Of a stretch of 64,000 nucleotides of DNA, positions 37,398 to 46,586 are shown in pieces. The notes under the pieces are model-generated. The model had not been told where the DNA came from. It did not search any database and saw nothing but the letters and a program-made list of their open reading frames with translations. The stretch covers positions 39,676 through 103,675 of the forward strand of contig NZ_QGOK01000019.1 of NCBI RefSeq assembly GCF_003259175.1, written 5' to 3'. The stretch's first letter is position 1, and every line of letters begins with the position of its first letter. Made by a program: the position numbers and the translations under genes. Source of the DNA: Marinomonas shanghaiensis. GTDB lineage: Bacteria; Pseudomonadota; Gammaproteobacteria; Pseudomonadales; Marinomonadaceae.

Positions 37398-38372
37398 TTA
37401 CCCTAAGCAGCTAAGAAACTGACCGCTCAAACTGTCGAGGAAAGAAAAATACGCATTCGTTCCCATTTTTACCTGACTGCCTAACGGATCAAGAGGGGCG
37501 GTTTTAACGTCAGAACCTTCCAACAAGGTTTTCACGATAGCTGGGCTAAACTGCGGCTCACTGAAAACACATTGAACCTTGTTTTCTTCAATTTCATGAC
37601 GGATTTCCGCTACTTTCTTCGCCCCTGGTTTGCGCTCTGGACTGACGGTAATTTCACCAACGTTTTGCAGTCCGTAATGCTGCTCGAAATAACTATAGCC
37701 ATCATGGAATACGATATAAGGGACTTTGTTAACCTTATTCAATGCAGTACGAATTTCTGCGTCTTTGGCACTCAGACCTTTTTCAAACGACGCTAGATTA
37801 TCTCTATAGTACTCGGCATTGGCAGCATCCAAAGAAACCAAACGATTTGTCACGGCTTTTGCCAGCACTAGAGCGTTATCTGGTGATAACCAAACATGTG
37901 GGTCGATACCTGAATGGTCATGTCCTTCGTGACCTTCATGATCATCATGATCATCATGATGCTCGTGATCGTCATGCTCTTCGTGATGCTCTTCGTGATG
38001 CTCATGATCGCCATGCTCTTCGTGGTGATGCTCTTCTGCAAAGTTGTGCAGCTGCATTCCTTCCAAGGCAAGCCATTCAATGGCGTTGCTTTCTTTACCT
38101 GCGTTTTCAAGCGGCTTTTCTAAAAACTTCTCTAAGGCTTCCCCTACCCACACCACGGTATCAGCATCGGTAATTTTCTTTAAGTCTGAAGGGCGCATCG
38201 CAAAGTCATGGGGTGACGCAGTACTTGAAACAATTTGTTGAATGTCCGCTTTATCACCCGCAATCGCAGCAACAACCATAGAAACAGGCTTAATACTGGT
38301 AGCAATAACAGGTTTGGCTAAAGCCAAAGGCGATAATACAGACACACCTAGCGCAAGAAATACTTTATTCAT
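37398..38372 (-). CDS. znuA: Zinc ABC transporter substrate-binding protein
   Basis: Periplasmic high-affinity Zn2+ binding protein. Signal peptide MNKVFLALGVSVLSPLALA; a long His/Asp/Glu-rich loop at about residues 113-150 (repeated HEEH, DDHEHH, DHEGHEGHDHS) captures zinc; metal ligands lie in SSTASPHDFAMRPSD, DPHVWLSPDN, and the His of VFHDGYSYFEQHYG. The partner permease/ATPase genes znuB/znuC and zur are not in the window. A Zur-like palindrome lies 18 bases upstream of the start. Confidence 0.93.
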   Translation of the reverse strand: MNKVFLALGVSVLSPLALAKPVIATSIKPVSMVVAAIAGDKADIQQIVSSTASPHDFAMRPSDLKKITDADTVVWVGEALEKFLEKPLENAGKESNAIEWLALEGMQLHNFAEEHHHEEHGDHEHHEEHHEEHDDHEHHDDHDDHEGHEGHDHSGIDPHVWLSPDNALVLAKAVTNRLVSLDAANAEYYRDNLASFEKGLSAKDAEIRTALNKVNKVPYIVFHDGYSYFEQHYGLQNVGEITVSPERKPGAKKVAEIRHEIEENKVQCVFSEPQFSPAIVKTLLEGSDVKTAPLDPLGSQVKMGTNAYFSFLDSLSGQFLSCLG

Positions 38373-38389
38373 TTTTCAATACCATATAA

Positions 38390-38405
38390 ACGTTATAACG
38401 TAACA
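38390..38405. promoter_or_regulatory. Candidate Zur box upstream of znuA
   Basis: ACGTTATAACGT (38390-38401) is a perfect 12-base palindrome. Read on the minus strand, TGTTACGTTATAACG matches the common Zur consensus TGTTATAATATAACA at 11 of 15 places. Zinc-responsive repression of znuA is the likely role. Confidence 0.6.
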
Positions 38406-38420
38406 ATACGACATAAAAAA

Positions 38421-38452
38421 AAGAGATTCAAGGGGGCCCCCTAAATCTCTTT
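38421..38452 (-). terminator. Terminator of the AstE-like gene
   Basis: AAGAGATT and AATCTCTT close an outer stem around AGGGGG-CCCCCT; on the minus strand it is followed by TTTTTTTT. Confidence 0.88.
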
Positions 38453-38477
38453 AGTATCTAAACGCAATAACACCTCT

Positions 38478-39503
38478 TTAGATTAACGACAACGCGTCTA
38501 CCGAGACTGCTCGCACAACTAAACCCGCTCTCTGTCCGACCGGAATATTGGTATTCGGAAAGACAATCGCATCCCCTGTCTGCTTGATTCGATATAGACT
38601 TTTTTGCGAATGCGCTAAACGATAATCCTCGACAAATTGAGTAAAGTTTTTCGCATCCTGATCAATGTTTAATTCATAACTGTCATCGTCTTTAACAAGC
38701 GCATCTAATACCATAAAGACATGCAATGAAGATAAGGGTGACTGAGCCAAATCCCCCTCTTCCAGTAATTGAACTAGGTTTTTCTCTAAAGCGGCAAAAC
38801 GAGACAAATCATTCTGCCCAAATGGATACACTTTACCCAGCTCCACCGTAAAAGCATGCGCAGCATGCACAAAGTGACTATAGTAAGAAAACGTCGTTGT
38901 CGGTTGATGGGATAAAAGCACCGCTTCTATCTCACTGGCCGCAAAAAAAGCCAATTGCTGTTGACTGTAGTGCGCATTTTCGACAAATGGATAAACCACA
39001 AACTTTTCATGCATCGAACCACGAATCGCAGTATGCAAATCATAATGTAACCTTACCTGATCACTGTCGGTCGATGCCAACGCATAAAAATCACTCACGG
39101 CTTTTTCGAGTCGCTGGGCTCTTTTCGCTTCAAAACCCTCATAATTCCGCCAAGCACCGTTGAATAAACGATTCAAATTGACGTCACAAAAACGTTTCGT
39201 CGCATTCGCAGCGACAGGATTGCCTATGACCACTAACAGACGAATTGCGAGTGTTAACTTGCCAGTTAAAATGGCTTTTACCAGCTTATTGATTAACTCT
39301 ATCGGCCCTGTTTCATTACCATGAATACCAACCGATAAAACCAAACTCACCTTACTGGCCTGATTTGGCTCAAGTCTTAAAATTCCAGTCTCTTCCACCA
39401 CACCAATGCCACTGGGAAAAGTAAACTGAAAAGGTGATATACCATTGGGGTTCGACAGTGTTAACGCCAAAAAGTCATGATTTAAAATGGTCATTTTCGC
39501 CAT
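38478..39503 (-). CDS. Succinylglutamate desuccinylase/aspartoacylase family protein (AstE-like)
   Basis: Zinc carboxypeptidase-like hydrolase, 341 residues, that by family removes succinate from N-succinylglutamate, the last step of the AST arginine pathway. Zinc motif SVGIHGNETGPIEL (HxxE) near residue 58, and the third ligand region RLHYDLHTAIRGS near 155. AstC (succinylornithine transaminase) lies 13 kb to the right in the window, supporting AstE; astA, astB and astD are not seen here. A related deacylase is possible. Confidence 0.86.
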   Translation of the reverse strand: MAKMTILNHDFLALTLSNPNGISPFQFTFPSGIGVVEETGILRLEPNQASKVSLVLSVGIHGNETGPIELINKLVKAILTGKLTLAIRLLVVIGNPVAANATKRFCDVNLNRLFNGAWRNYEGFEAKRAQRLEKAVSDFYALASTDSDQVRLHYDLHTAIRGSMHEKFVVYPFVENAHYSQQQLAFFAASEIEAVLLSHQPTTTFSYYSHFVHAAHAFTVELGKVYPFGQNDLSRFAALEKNLVQLLEEGDLAQSPLSSLHVFMVLDALVKDDDSYELNIDQDAKNFTQFVEDYRLAHSQKSLYRIKQTGDAIVFPNTNIPVGQRAGLVVRAVSVDALSLI

Positions 39504-39734
39504 CCAATAAAGCTGTAAATAAAATCATCATACCGCTTTTCTAATGATGGACGCTCATCTTTTACGGAGACGAGTGGAAAACAAAAAAATAGGTCGCTTT
39601 TAAGATAAATGACTGTCGTAACTGGCTTACTTAGTGATCCATTCGACCATTAATAAACAAGAAGTCTTTTCTTTCAGAAGAAATGCCGATACCCTTTCGT
39701 TTTAGACCAGTTTCACAATTAAATTGAGTATTTT

Positions 39735-40271
39735 ATGCCCGAAAATGACGAAGTCATTATCTTAGTCGACCAAAACAACACCATTATTGGCGATGTACCA
39801 CGACACCTAATGAACTTTGGCAGAGATTACCATCGTGTTACCTACATACTGGTGTTCAACACCAAAGGCAATCTACTAGTTCAAAAACGCACCGATGACA
39901 AAGCTTTCTGTCCGGGTTATTACGGCATTACAACAGGCGGCGTGGTTGAAAAGGACGAATCTTACATAGAATCGGCTCATAGAGAACTACAAGAAGAATT
40001 AGGCTTTGATGCGCCACTCAAAAGCCAAGGCATCTTCTTTACAGAAGGGCAAGGCTTTAAGATTTGGGGCAAAATTTACACCTGTCACTATGATAAAGCG
40101 ATACACGGCGAACTGACTTTACAACCTAAGGAAGTTGCTTCTGTACATGAGATGACTATTGACGACATTTTGAACAATAGAAATAATCTTTTATTCACAC
40201 CAGACTCATTGGAAGCACTTCGCCATTATGCTCATAAGCTTACTCAGCCTAAAGACAACGATCCGCTATAG
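39735..40271 (+). CDS. Nudix hydrolase (YfcD-like)
   Basis: 178 residues. The Nudix box is complete: GVVEKDESYIESAHRELQEE, then LGFD (GX5EX7REUXEEXGU). The N-terminal DEVIILVDQNNTIIGDVPR and the SYIES... context match the YfcD/IPP-isomerase-like subgroup, whose substrate is unsettled. Its end overlaps the start of the DUF2927 gene by 44 bases, so the two are probably co-transcribed. Confidence 0.93.
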   Translation: MPENDEVIILVDQNNTIIGDVPRHLMNFGRDYHRVTYILVFNTKGNLLVQKRTDDKAFCPGYYGITTGGVVEKDESYIESAHRELQEELGFDAPLKSQGIFFTEGQGFKIWGKIYTCHYDKAIHGELTLQPKEVASVHEMTIDDILNNRNNLLFTPDSLEALRHYAHKLTQPKDNDPL

Positions 40272-41037
40272 CATTAGCCTGTTGGTTTTTTGTATGGCCT
40301 CTTGCTCTTTCGGGCAAGAGCGTTGGCAACAGGATGACTACATACAAGAAAGCTTCATAAAAATTGCCTTAGAACGCGAATACAAAGAGACCAAACATCC
40401 AAAACTGATACGTTGGCATAAACCTATTAAGCTATTTTTTGAAAGCGACCAAGGTGACGCCAGCCTGCAAAAAGAACTGCTCAGTGTCCATGCTCAGCAT
40501 CTCGCCCAAATAACTGGCTTAACCATTGATTTTACGACATCACCTGAACAGGCCAATATTTTTGTCATTTTTACGTCTTACGACAACATGGAAAACAAAG
40601 TACGGCAGTATATCGGTGATCCAGAAAAAATTCGTAAAGCACTCGACGAGGCCATTTGCTTAGGCAATTTTAGTCGCAATAGCCAATTCGAGATAACCAA
40701 GGGCAGTATTATTATCCCTGTCGACTATGCACGCACAAAAGCACGCTTTTTAGATTGTATTGTAGAAGAAATCACACAACTACTGGGTCTTCCTAACGAC
40801 TCTAACGATGTTTTCCCATCTGTCTTTAATGATGTCAGTGTAGATACTTACCTTAGCCCATTGGATTATTTATTACTGAAAGCACTGTACTCTCCTCATC
40901 TTAAGCCCGGCATGGATGTCGCACAAACAAAGGCAGCATTCGCCAAAGTTTTAGCCGAGCTGCATGCCAATAAAGACATAGAAAATGCGGTGCAACGCGT
41001 ACAAAAAAACAGTTTAAAAACCTACCTAGGCGATTAA
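40228..41037 (+). CDS. DUF2927 domain lipoprotein
   Basis: 269 residues. Lipoprotein-type signal sequence ends in a lipobox, LLVFCMASC (about residues 18-26), so the mature protein is probably anchored in a membrane facing the periplasm. The DUF2927 domain (about 60-240) shows RWHKPIKLFFES, ICLGNFSRN, IIPVDYARTK, CIVEEITQLLGLPNDSNDVF, then PSVFND. Members resemble zinc-less metalloprotease folds; function unknown. The ATG at 40228 overlaps the Nudix gene by 44 bases, with GGAAG upstream. Confidence 0.85.
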   Translation: MLISLLSLKTTIRYSISLLVFCMASCSFGQERWQQDDYIQESFIKIALEREYKETKHPKLIRWHKPIKLFFESDQGDASLQKELLSVHAQHLAQITGLTIDFTTSPEQANIFVIFTSYDNMENKVRQYIGDPEKIRKALDEAICLGNFSRNSQFEITKGSIIIPVDYARTKARFLDCIVEEITQLLGLPNDSNDVFPSVFNDVSVDTYLSPLDYLLLKALYSPHLKPGMDVAQTKAAFAKVLAELHANKDIENAVQRVQKNSLKTYLGD

Positions 41038-41190
41038 TATCTACTGCACATAGTCTTCGACAAATCCTGCGATAGATCAATAATATTGGCCTTTTAGCCT
41101 ACCTTCTCATAAATTGTGCTTATTCACTCTGCTTTTCCTACTCAAGTTAGGTAAAATGCGTCAACTGAAAATTTACACTGGAGAGTACTA

Positions 41191-42291
41191 ATGTTTCCTG
41201 AGCTCAAAAATGATCGCTTTTTGCGCGCATTACTCAAACAACCTGTCGATACTACCCCTGTATGGATGATGAGACAGGCCGGACGTTACCTACCAGAGTA
41301 TCGTGCTAGCCGCGCGACCGCTGGCGATTTTTTGAGCCTTTGTAAAAACGATGCATTCGCGTGCGAAGTCACTCTACAACCACTTGAGCGCTATGACTTA
41401 GATGCGGCGATTTTATTCTCCGACATATTAACCATTCCAGATGCAATGGGCTTAGGATTATATTTTGAGACAGGAGAAGGCCCCAAGTTTAGACATACAA
41501 TTCGCAGCAAAGCCGATGTCGATGCCATCCCAATTACTCAAGCGAACGACTTAGATTATGTCATGAAGGCGGTAACAACCATTCGCCATGCACTTAATGG
41601 GCATGTGCCGCTGATTGGCTTTTCTGGTAGCCCATGGACGCTGGCAACTTATATGGTAGAGGGCGGTTCTAGCAAAGACTTCCGTCATATTAAAGCCATG
41701 ATGTACCGTTCACCTGAAACCTTACACGCATTATTGAACAAGCTGGCAAAATCCGTTACAGCGTATTTAAACGGCCAAATATTGGCCGGCGCACAAGCCT
41801 TACAAATCTTTGATACTTGGGGCGGCGTTCTAAGTGGCCCTATGTACCAGCAGTTCTCACTGCTCTATATGAAACAAATTTTGGATGGCCTTATCCGAGT
41901 CCATGAAGGGAAAAGAATTCCTGTTATCCTATTCACAAAAAACGGTGGTCAGTGGTTGGAGAATATGGCGGCCACAGGACCAGATGCTCTGGGTTTAGAT
42001 TGGACGACAGACATCGCAGAAGCACGTGCCCGCGTTGGTCACAGCGTGGCTTTACAAGGCAACATTGATCCTTGTGTACTCTATGCAGGCAAAGACGTTA
42101 TCGAGCATGAAGTAGAAAACGTCCTATCCGGATTTGGTACTGGCAGTGGCCACGTCTTTAACCTTGGTCATGGTATTCATCAATTCGTACACCCTGATCA
42201 TCCAAAATATTTGATCGATGCCGTACACACACTTGGAAGAAAATATCACGAACCTCAATACGATGATTTGGACGCATTAAATGGTCTTTAA
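41191..42291 (+). CDS. hemE: Uroporphyrinogen decarboxylase
   Basis: Makes coproporphyrinogen III in haem synthesis. 366 residues; signature [16 protein letters not shown] near residue 25, the substrate loop [16 protein letters not shown] and [21 protein letters not shown] with CTGGAGAG upstream. Transcribed alone: 150 bases separate it from the DUF2927 gene and a strong hairpin follows. Confidence 0.97.
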   Translation: MFPELKNDRFLRALLKQPVDTTPVWMMRQAGRYLPEYRASRATAGDFLSLCKNDAFACEVTLQPLERYDLDAAILFSDILTIPDAMGLGLYFETGEGPKFRHTIRSKADVDAIPITQANDLDYVMKAVTTIRHALNGHVPLIGFSGSPWTLATYMVEGGSSKDFRHIKAMMYRSPETLHALLNKLAKSVTAYLNGQILAGAQALQIFDTWGGVLSGPMYQQFSLLYMKQILDGLIRVHEGKRIPVILFTKNGGQWLENMAATGPDALGLDWTTDIAEARARVGHSVALQGNIDPCVLYAGKDVIEHEVENVLSGFGTGSGHVFNLGHGIHQFVHPDHPKYLIDAVHTLGRKYHEPQYDDLDALNGL

Positions 42292-42308
42292 CAAATAAAC
42301 CGTCCCAA

Positions 42309-42349
42309 TTGAGCTTGGAGCCAATGGCAACACTTGGCTCCAAGCTCAA
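42309..42349. terminator. Strong hairpin between hemE and the 122-residue gene
   Basis: TTGAGCTTGGAGCCAA and TTGGCTCCAAGCTCAA pair perfectly over 16 bases with a 9-base loop, between convergent genes. There is no long T-run, so termination efficiency is uncertain. Confidence 0.8.
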
Positions 42350-42353
42350 TCAA

Positions 42354-42722
42354 TCATGCCACCAAAGGTTCTAGGCCTTGCAGACATAACAATTCCGCAC
42401 TTTTCTTTTGCTTCTTCCAACGGCCATCAGAGGCCATCATCAAGCACTCAAATGACTCATTGATATAGCAGCAAACATGGTCAACACCTCGACAATCAAG
42501 CCAAGACAGCCTTGCCAACATTCTGCCTGTTGATAGGGGAATCAACACCAGCCGCAGCATCAAATGGCGTTTCGTCCCCCTTACCTGATAACACGCCACA
42601 TTCTGGGGCATTGACACACTGGATAGACGAATGCCGACTTTGGTTGACAATACATGCGCGATATCAGCGAAGAATGACGCTGATTTGTCCATAAACTGCT
42701 CGCTCGATATTATTTTTTTCAT
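42354..42722 (-). CDS. Unrecognised 122-residue protein
   Basis: I do not recognise a family. No signal peptide or clear TM helix; the middle (LMLRLVLIPLSTGRMLARLS) is hydrophobic and basic; five cysteines including GVDHVCCYINESFECL. A strong ribosome site (AGGAGGG, six bases before the ATG) supports it as a real gene. It is divergent from the PII gene, and convergent with hemE, so regulation with PII is possible but not shown. Confidence 0.6.
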   Translation of the reverse strand: MKKIISSEQFMDKSASFFADIAHVLSTKVGIRLSSVSMPQNVACYQVRGTKRHLMLRLVLIPLSTGRMLARLSWLDCRGVDHVCCYINESFECLMMASDGRWKKQKKSAELLCLQGLEPLVA

Positions 42723-42811
42723 CTCAAGCCCTCCTATTTAGATGCAATCACACTCAAACCATTATTAAATGTAGATCATAACCCTCTAGCCTGTGGCGAC
42801 TTTTACAATAG

Positions 42812-43198
<387 letters not shown>

Positions 43199-43230
43199 CC
43201 CTATGAATGCTGCTCAGCAGCATTAGCGCT

Positions 43231-43270
43231 ATCCAATAAAAAAGAGGCCGATGCCTCTTTTTTATTGGAT
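43231..43270. terminator. Bidirectional terminator after PII gene
   Basis: ATCCAATAAAAAAGAGGC-CGAT-GCCTCTTTTTTATTGGAT is a perfect 18-base stem with a tetraloop between convergent genes; T-runs on both strands. Confidence 0.95.
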
Positions 43271-43282
43271 AGCCATCACCAA

Positions 43283-43993
43283 CTAACCTTTGTCTGGAAC
43301 TTTGATCGATAAAGTACCAAGATAACGATTCTGACGTTGCTCTATTTGACGAAAAATGGCAATGATCACAATACTAATGACCAAATAAATAGCACCTGCC
43401 GCCAAGAATATTTCCATTGGCGTATACGTTCTGGCGATAATGGTTCTCGCCATACCAGTGAGATCTAAAATGGTAATAGTACTCGCCAATGCACTGCCCT
43501 TAAGCATCAAAATGATTTCATTACCATAGGCTGGCAATACGATGCCAAACGCGCGCGGCAATAAAACTCGACGGTACATCTGCGTTTTGGTCATGCCTAT
43601 GACTTTACAAGCCTCGACCTCTCCTTGAGGAATAGCCTGTATTGCACCACGGAAAATTTCAGCGGTATAAGCGGACGTGTTTAAGGTAAAAGCAATGATC
43701 GCACACCAATATGGCTCTTTTAGAATCGGCCACAAGACACTTTCACGAACGACATCAAATTGTGAAGCACCGTAGTAGACCAAAAAGATCTGCACCAACA
43801 GTGGAGTACCACGGAAGAAAAAGATATAGGCAAAGGGAATTGCTCTAATCCAAGCCACTGGAGAGATGCGCGCCAACGCAATAGGCAAAGCAAAAATCCC
43901 ACCAAGCACGATGGAGATCATCACTAATTGAATACTGACCCAAGCCCCTTCAAGCAGGCGAGGGAAGTATTCAACAACAACCGAAAAATCCAT
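43283..43993 (-). CDS. Basic amino-acid ABC transporter permease (HisM/AotM-like)
   Basis: 236 residues, inner-membrane permease with about five TM helices and the polar-amino-acid permease EAA motif EVEACKVIGMTKTQMYRRVL, followed by LPRAFGIVLPAYGNE. With the adjacent permease it forms the channel for the ATPase at 45669-46436. Three bases after that permease, so co-translated. Arginine/ornithine is the likely substrate from the AraC-type ArgR neighbour. Confidence 0.93.
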   Translation of the reverse strand: MDFSVVVEYFPRLLEGAWVSIQLVMISIVLGGIFALPIALARISPVAWIRAIPFAYIFFFRGTPLLVQIFLVYYGASQFDVVRESVLWPILKEPYWCAIIAFTLNTSAYTAEIFRGAIQAIPQGEVEACKVIGMTKTQMYRRVLLPRAFGIVLPAYGNEIILMLKGSALASTITILDLTGMARTIIARTYTPMEIFLAAGAIYLVISIVIIAIFRQIEQRQNRYLGTLSIKVPDKG

Positions 43994-43996
43994 ACT

Positions 43997-44686
43997 TTAT
44001 CCCCTCGCTAAGCCACGGCTTGCACGTTTTTCCAAATAAGAAACGAATACCATCGAAATAATGGTCAACGCTAAGTACATGAAAGCCGCCACCAAATAAA
44101 ACAGAAACGCCTCCTTGGTACTGCTGACAGCAATATTCGCCTTACGCATAATATCGTCCAAGCCCACAACAGACACCAATGCGGTATCTTTTAGCAAGAC
44201 CAAGAATAAATTCCCCAGCCCAGGTAACGCAATTCGCCATACCTGCGGCAAAATAATTCGATAAAATTTTCGAATCGGCCCCATTCCTAAAGCAATCGCC
44301 GCTTCATGCTGACCTTTTGGAATAGATTGTAATGCGCCACGAAAGACCTCTGTTGCATAGGCACCAAAAGTCAAACCAAGCGCCGTAACACCCGCTGCGA
44401 ATGCACCAACCTCAATGTATTCGTCGTAACCAAACATCCCAGCTATGGCCATCAAAACGCTGGTTGCACCAAAGTAGATGATAAGCACGGTGAGGAGCTC
44501 GGGAATGCCACGAATAATGGTGGTATAGCCATGAGCAATCCACCTGAGTACTTTGAAAGAGGATAATTTAGCAGAGGCGCCTAATAATCCTAGAATCAAG
44601 CCAACAAACAGCGAACACATTGCCAGCTCTAAGGTCACAATAGCACCTTGTAGCAGCTGATCACCAAAGCCATGAAGATCAATCAT
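43997..44686 (-). CDS. Basic amino-acid ABC transporter permease (HisQ/AotQ-like)
   Basis: 229 residues; opens MIDLHGFGDQLLQGAIVTLE and carries the EAA loop IPKGQHEAAIALGMGPIRKF then YRIILPQVWRIALPGLGN. About five TM helices. It is separated from the binding-protein gene by a stem-loop (44714-44744) and from the other permease by three bases. Confidence 0.93.
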   Translation of the reverse strand: MIDLHGFGDQLLQGAIVTLELAMCSLFVGLILGLLGASAKLSSFKVLRWIAHGYTTIIRGIPELLTVLIIYFGATSVLMAIAGMFGYDEYIEVGAFAAGVTALGLTFGAYATEVFRGALQSIPKGQHEAAIALGMGPIRKFYRIILPQVWRIALPGLGNLFLVLLKDTALVSVVGLDDIMRKANIAVSSTKEAFLFYLVAAFMYLALTIISMVFVSYLEKRASRGLARG

Positions 44687-44713
44687 AGTTTTTTCTCAGA
44701 CTAAGCTTAACAT

Positions 44714-44744
44714 CAGCCTATCGACATACAATGTCGATAGGCTG
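44714..44744 (-). other. Stem-loop between binding protein and permease genes
   Basis: CAGCCTATCGACA and TGTCGATAGGCTG form a 13-base perfect stem with a 5-base loop, without a T-run. Such hairpins after a binding-protein gene often stabilise that part of the message, giving more binding protein than permease. Confidence 0.7.
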
Positions 44745-44835
44745 TAAGAAATATCAACTCTATAACCAGATCAAAAAGTCCACGCATGGCTTAACAGATA
44801 ATCCATGCGCTGGGACCGTCACTTATCCAGTCAAC

Positions 44836-45594
44836 TTAGTAGATAGAAAACGGGAAGTACTTAGCGTTAATCTTCTGATAAGTACCATCTGCTAAGATCT
44901 GATCAAGCGCTTTGTTCAGTTTTTCTTTCAGCTTGTCATCCCCTTTACGAACCGCGATACCAATGTTGTCTGTCTTCATAAAGGCATCGCCTTTGAATTC
45001 AAACTTGGCACCACTTTCAGATGTTTTCAACCAGTTATAAGTTGGTAGCTCATCAGATAAAACGATGTCTAAGCGACCCGCGACTAAATCCAAATAAACA
45101 TTGTCTTGGTTATCGTAAAATTTAAGGTCCGCTTTCCCAGTGAAATTGTCTTCTAGGTATTGCGCGCCTAATGTTGCACGCTGCGCACCAATGGTTTTGC
45201 CAGAAAGATTGCTTAAGTCGAAATTGTCTCCTACACGCCCCATGAAGCGCAAACCACCAGAGTAATATTTGTTAGTGAAATCAACCACTTTCAAACGGTC
45301 TTCAGTAATCGACATAGAGGCAATAATAGCGTCGAACTTACGCACTTTCAGACCTGGAATCAAACCATCCCAATCCTGAGTTAAAATTTCACAATCTGCC
45401 GCCATCTTTGCACATAAGGCACGAGCGATATCCACATCAAAACCCTGAGGTTTTCCAGCTTCATCAATAAAGTTAAACGGTGCCCAAGCGCCTTCCGTCA
45501 CAAAACGCACCTTATCAGCCGCCTGCACAGAAACCGATGATAATGCAGCGGTTAACAACAACGCAGAACCTAACACTACTTTTTTTAATTTCAT
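44836..45594 (-). CDS. Basic amino-acid ABC transporter substrate-binding protein (AotJ/ArgT-like)
   Basis: 252 residues. Signal peptide MKLKKVVLGSALLLTAALSS then VQAADK cleavage. Ligand-binding fold of the HisJ/ArgT group: GAWAPFNFIDEAGKPQGFDV and FDAIIASMSITEDRLKVVDF, then TNKYY. It captures the substrate in the periplasm for the transporter encoded by the adjacent genes. Confidence 0.94.
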   Translation of the reverse strand: MKLKKVVLGSALLLTAALSSVSVQAADKVRFVTEGAWAPFNFIDEAGKPQGFDVDIARALCAKMAADCEILTQDWDGLIPGLKVRKFDAIIASMSITEDRLKVVDFTNKYYSGGLRFMGRVGDNFDLSNLSGKTIGAQRATLGAQYLEDNFTGKADLKFYDNQDNVYLDLVAGRLDIVLSDELPTYNWLKTSESGAKFEFKGDAFMKTDNIGIAVRKGDDKLKEKLNKALDQILADGTYQKINAKYFPFSIY

Positions 45595-45668
45595 TATAAT
45601 CCCCTTGGAATATTTGTTTATTTGATCGTTTTTGCTTTTTTATAATGTCTTAACTAACCAAATGTGCC

Positions 45669-46436
45669 CTAAAACACACTGGATAAAAACGCCTTGCAAC
45701 GCTCTGATTTTGGCGCACTAAAGACCTGACTTGGTGTGCCCTTTTCTTCCACTATACCCTGATGAAGAAAAACAACATCACTGGAGACTTCACGAGCAAA
45801 GTTCATTTCATGGGTCACAATGAGCATAGTACGTCCTTCTTCTGCCAAGTTACGCATCACCCCTAGCACCTCCCCCACTAACTCCGGATCCAATGCAGAC
45901 GTTGGCTCATCAAATAAGATGACCTGAGGATCCATCGCTAATGTTCTTGCAATAGCGACACGCTGTTGCTGCCCACCAGATAACTGATTAGGGTACATAT
46001 TTTTTTTCTCAGCGATGCCAACTTTGCGCAACAAATGCTCCGCGTACTCAGCCACTTCTTGTTTTGGGCGTTTTAACACATGAAGCGGCCCTTCCATGAC
46101 GTTTTGCAAAATTGTCATGTGTGGCCACAAATTAAAACTTTGAAAAACAAAACCAATTTGTTGGCGCATCTGGGTAAGCTGCTTCATATTGTTGGCCACT
46201 AAATCCGATTCACCTTGTATCAGGTCAAGTTTGTTGCCATTGAAGACAATTTCACCACGAGTCGGGTTTTCAAGCATGTTGATGCAACGTAAGAAGGTAC
46301 TTTTGCCTGATCCACTGGATCCAAGAATGGAGATGACATCACCGTCATAGGCTTTTAGGGAAATGCCTTTTAACACCTCAATATCGCCAAACGTTTTGTG
46401 AATATCGATGAGCTCTAACGCCGGGACTTTCGACAT
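45669..46436 (-). CDS. Basic amino-acid ABC transporter ATP-binding protein (AotP/HisP-like)
   Basis: 255 residues from ATG 46436 ([20 protein letters not shown]), with AAAGG upstream; six residues longer from ATG 46454. Walker [17 protein letters not shown], signature [17 protein letters not shown], Walker [17 protein letters not shown] are complete. It is the first transporter gene of this minus-strand unit, after the argR-like gene. Confidence 0.95.
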   Translation of the reverse strand: MSKVPALELIDIHKTFGDIEVLKGISLKAYDGDVISILGSSGSGKSTFLRCINMLENPTRGEIVFNGNKLDLIQGESDLVANNMKQLTQMRQQIGFVFQSFNLWPHMTILQNVMEGPLHVLKRPKQEVAEYAEHLLRKVGIAEKKNMYPNQLSGGQQQRVAIARTLAMDPQVILFDEPTSALDPELVGEVLGVMRNLAEEGRTMLIVTHEMNFAREVSSDVVFLHQGIVEEKGTPSQVFSAPKSERCKAFLSSVF

Positions 46437-46586
46437 GTTTTCTACCTTTTTCATGTTATGAACTTATTATTTTTGACGTAAACTACACAACGTATTCGAT
46501 AATCCCTTTAACACTAAACGCAAGCAACTTACACCCACAAAAAGAATACAATAATCACGCCAAGAATAATTCACCCATATTTTAAG

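Noticed and set aside
37742..38241. Several plus-strand frames opposite the znuA His-rich loop
   Set aside because: They are low-complexity mirror images of the CAT/GAT repeats that encode the His-rich loop, with no ribosome sites.
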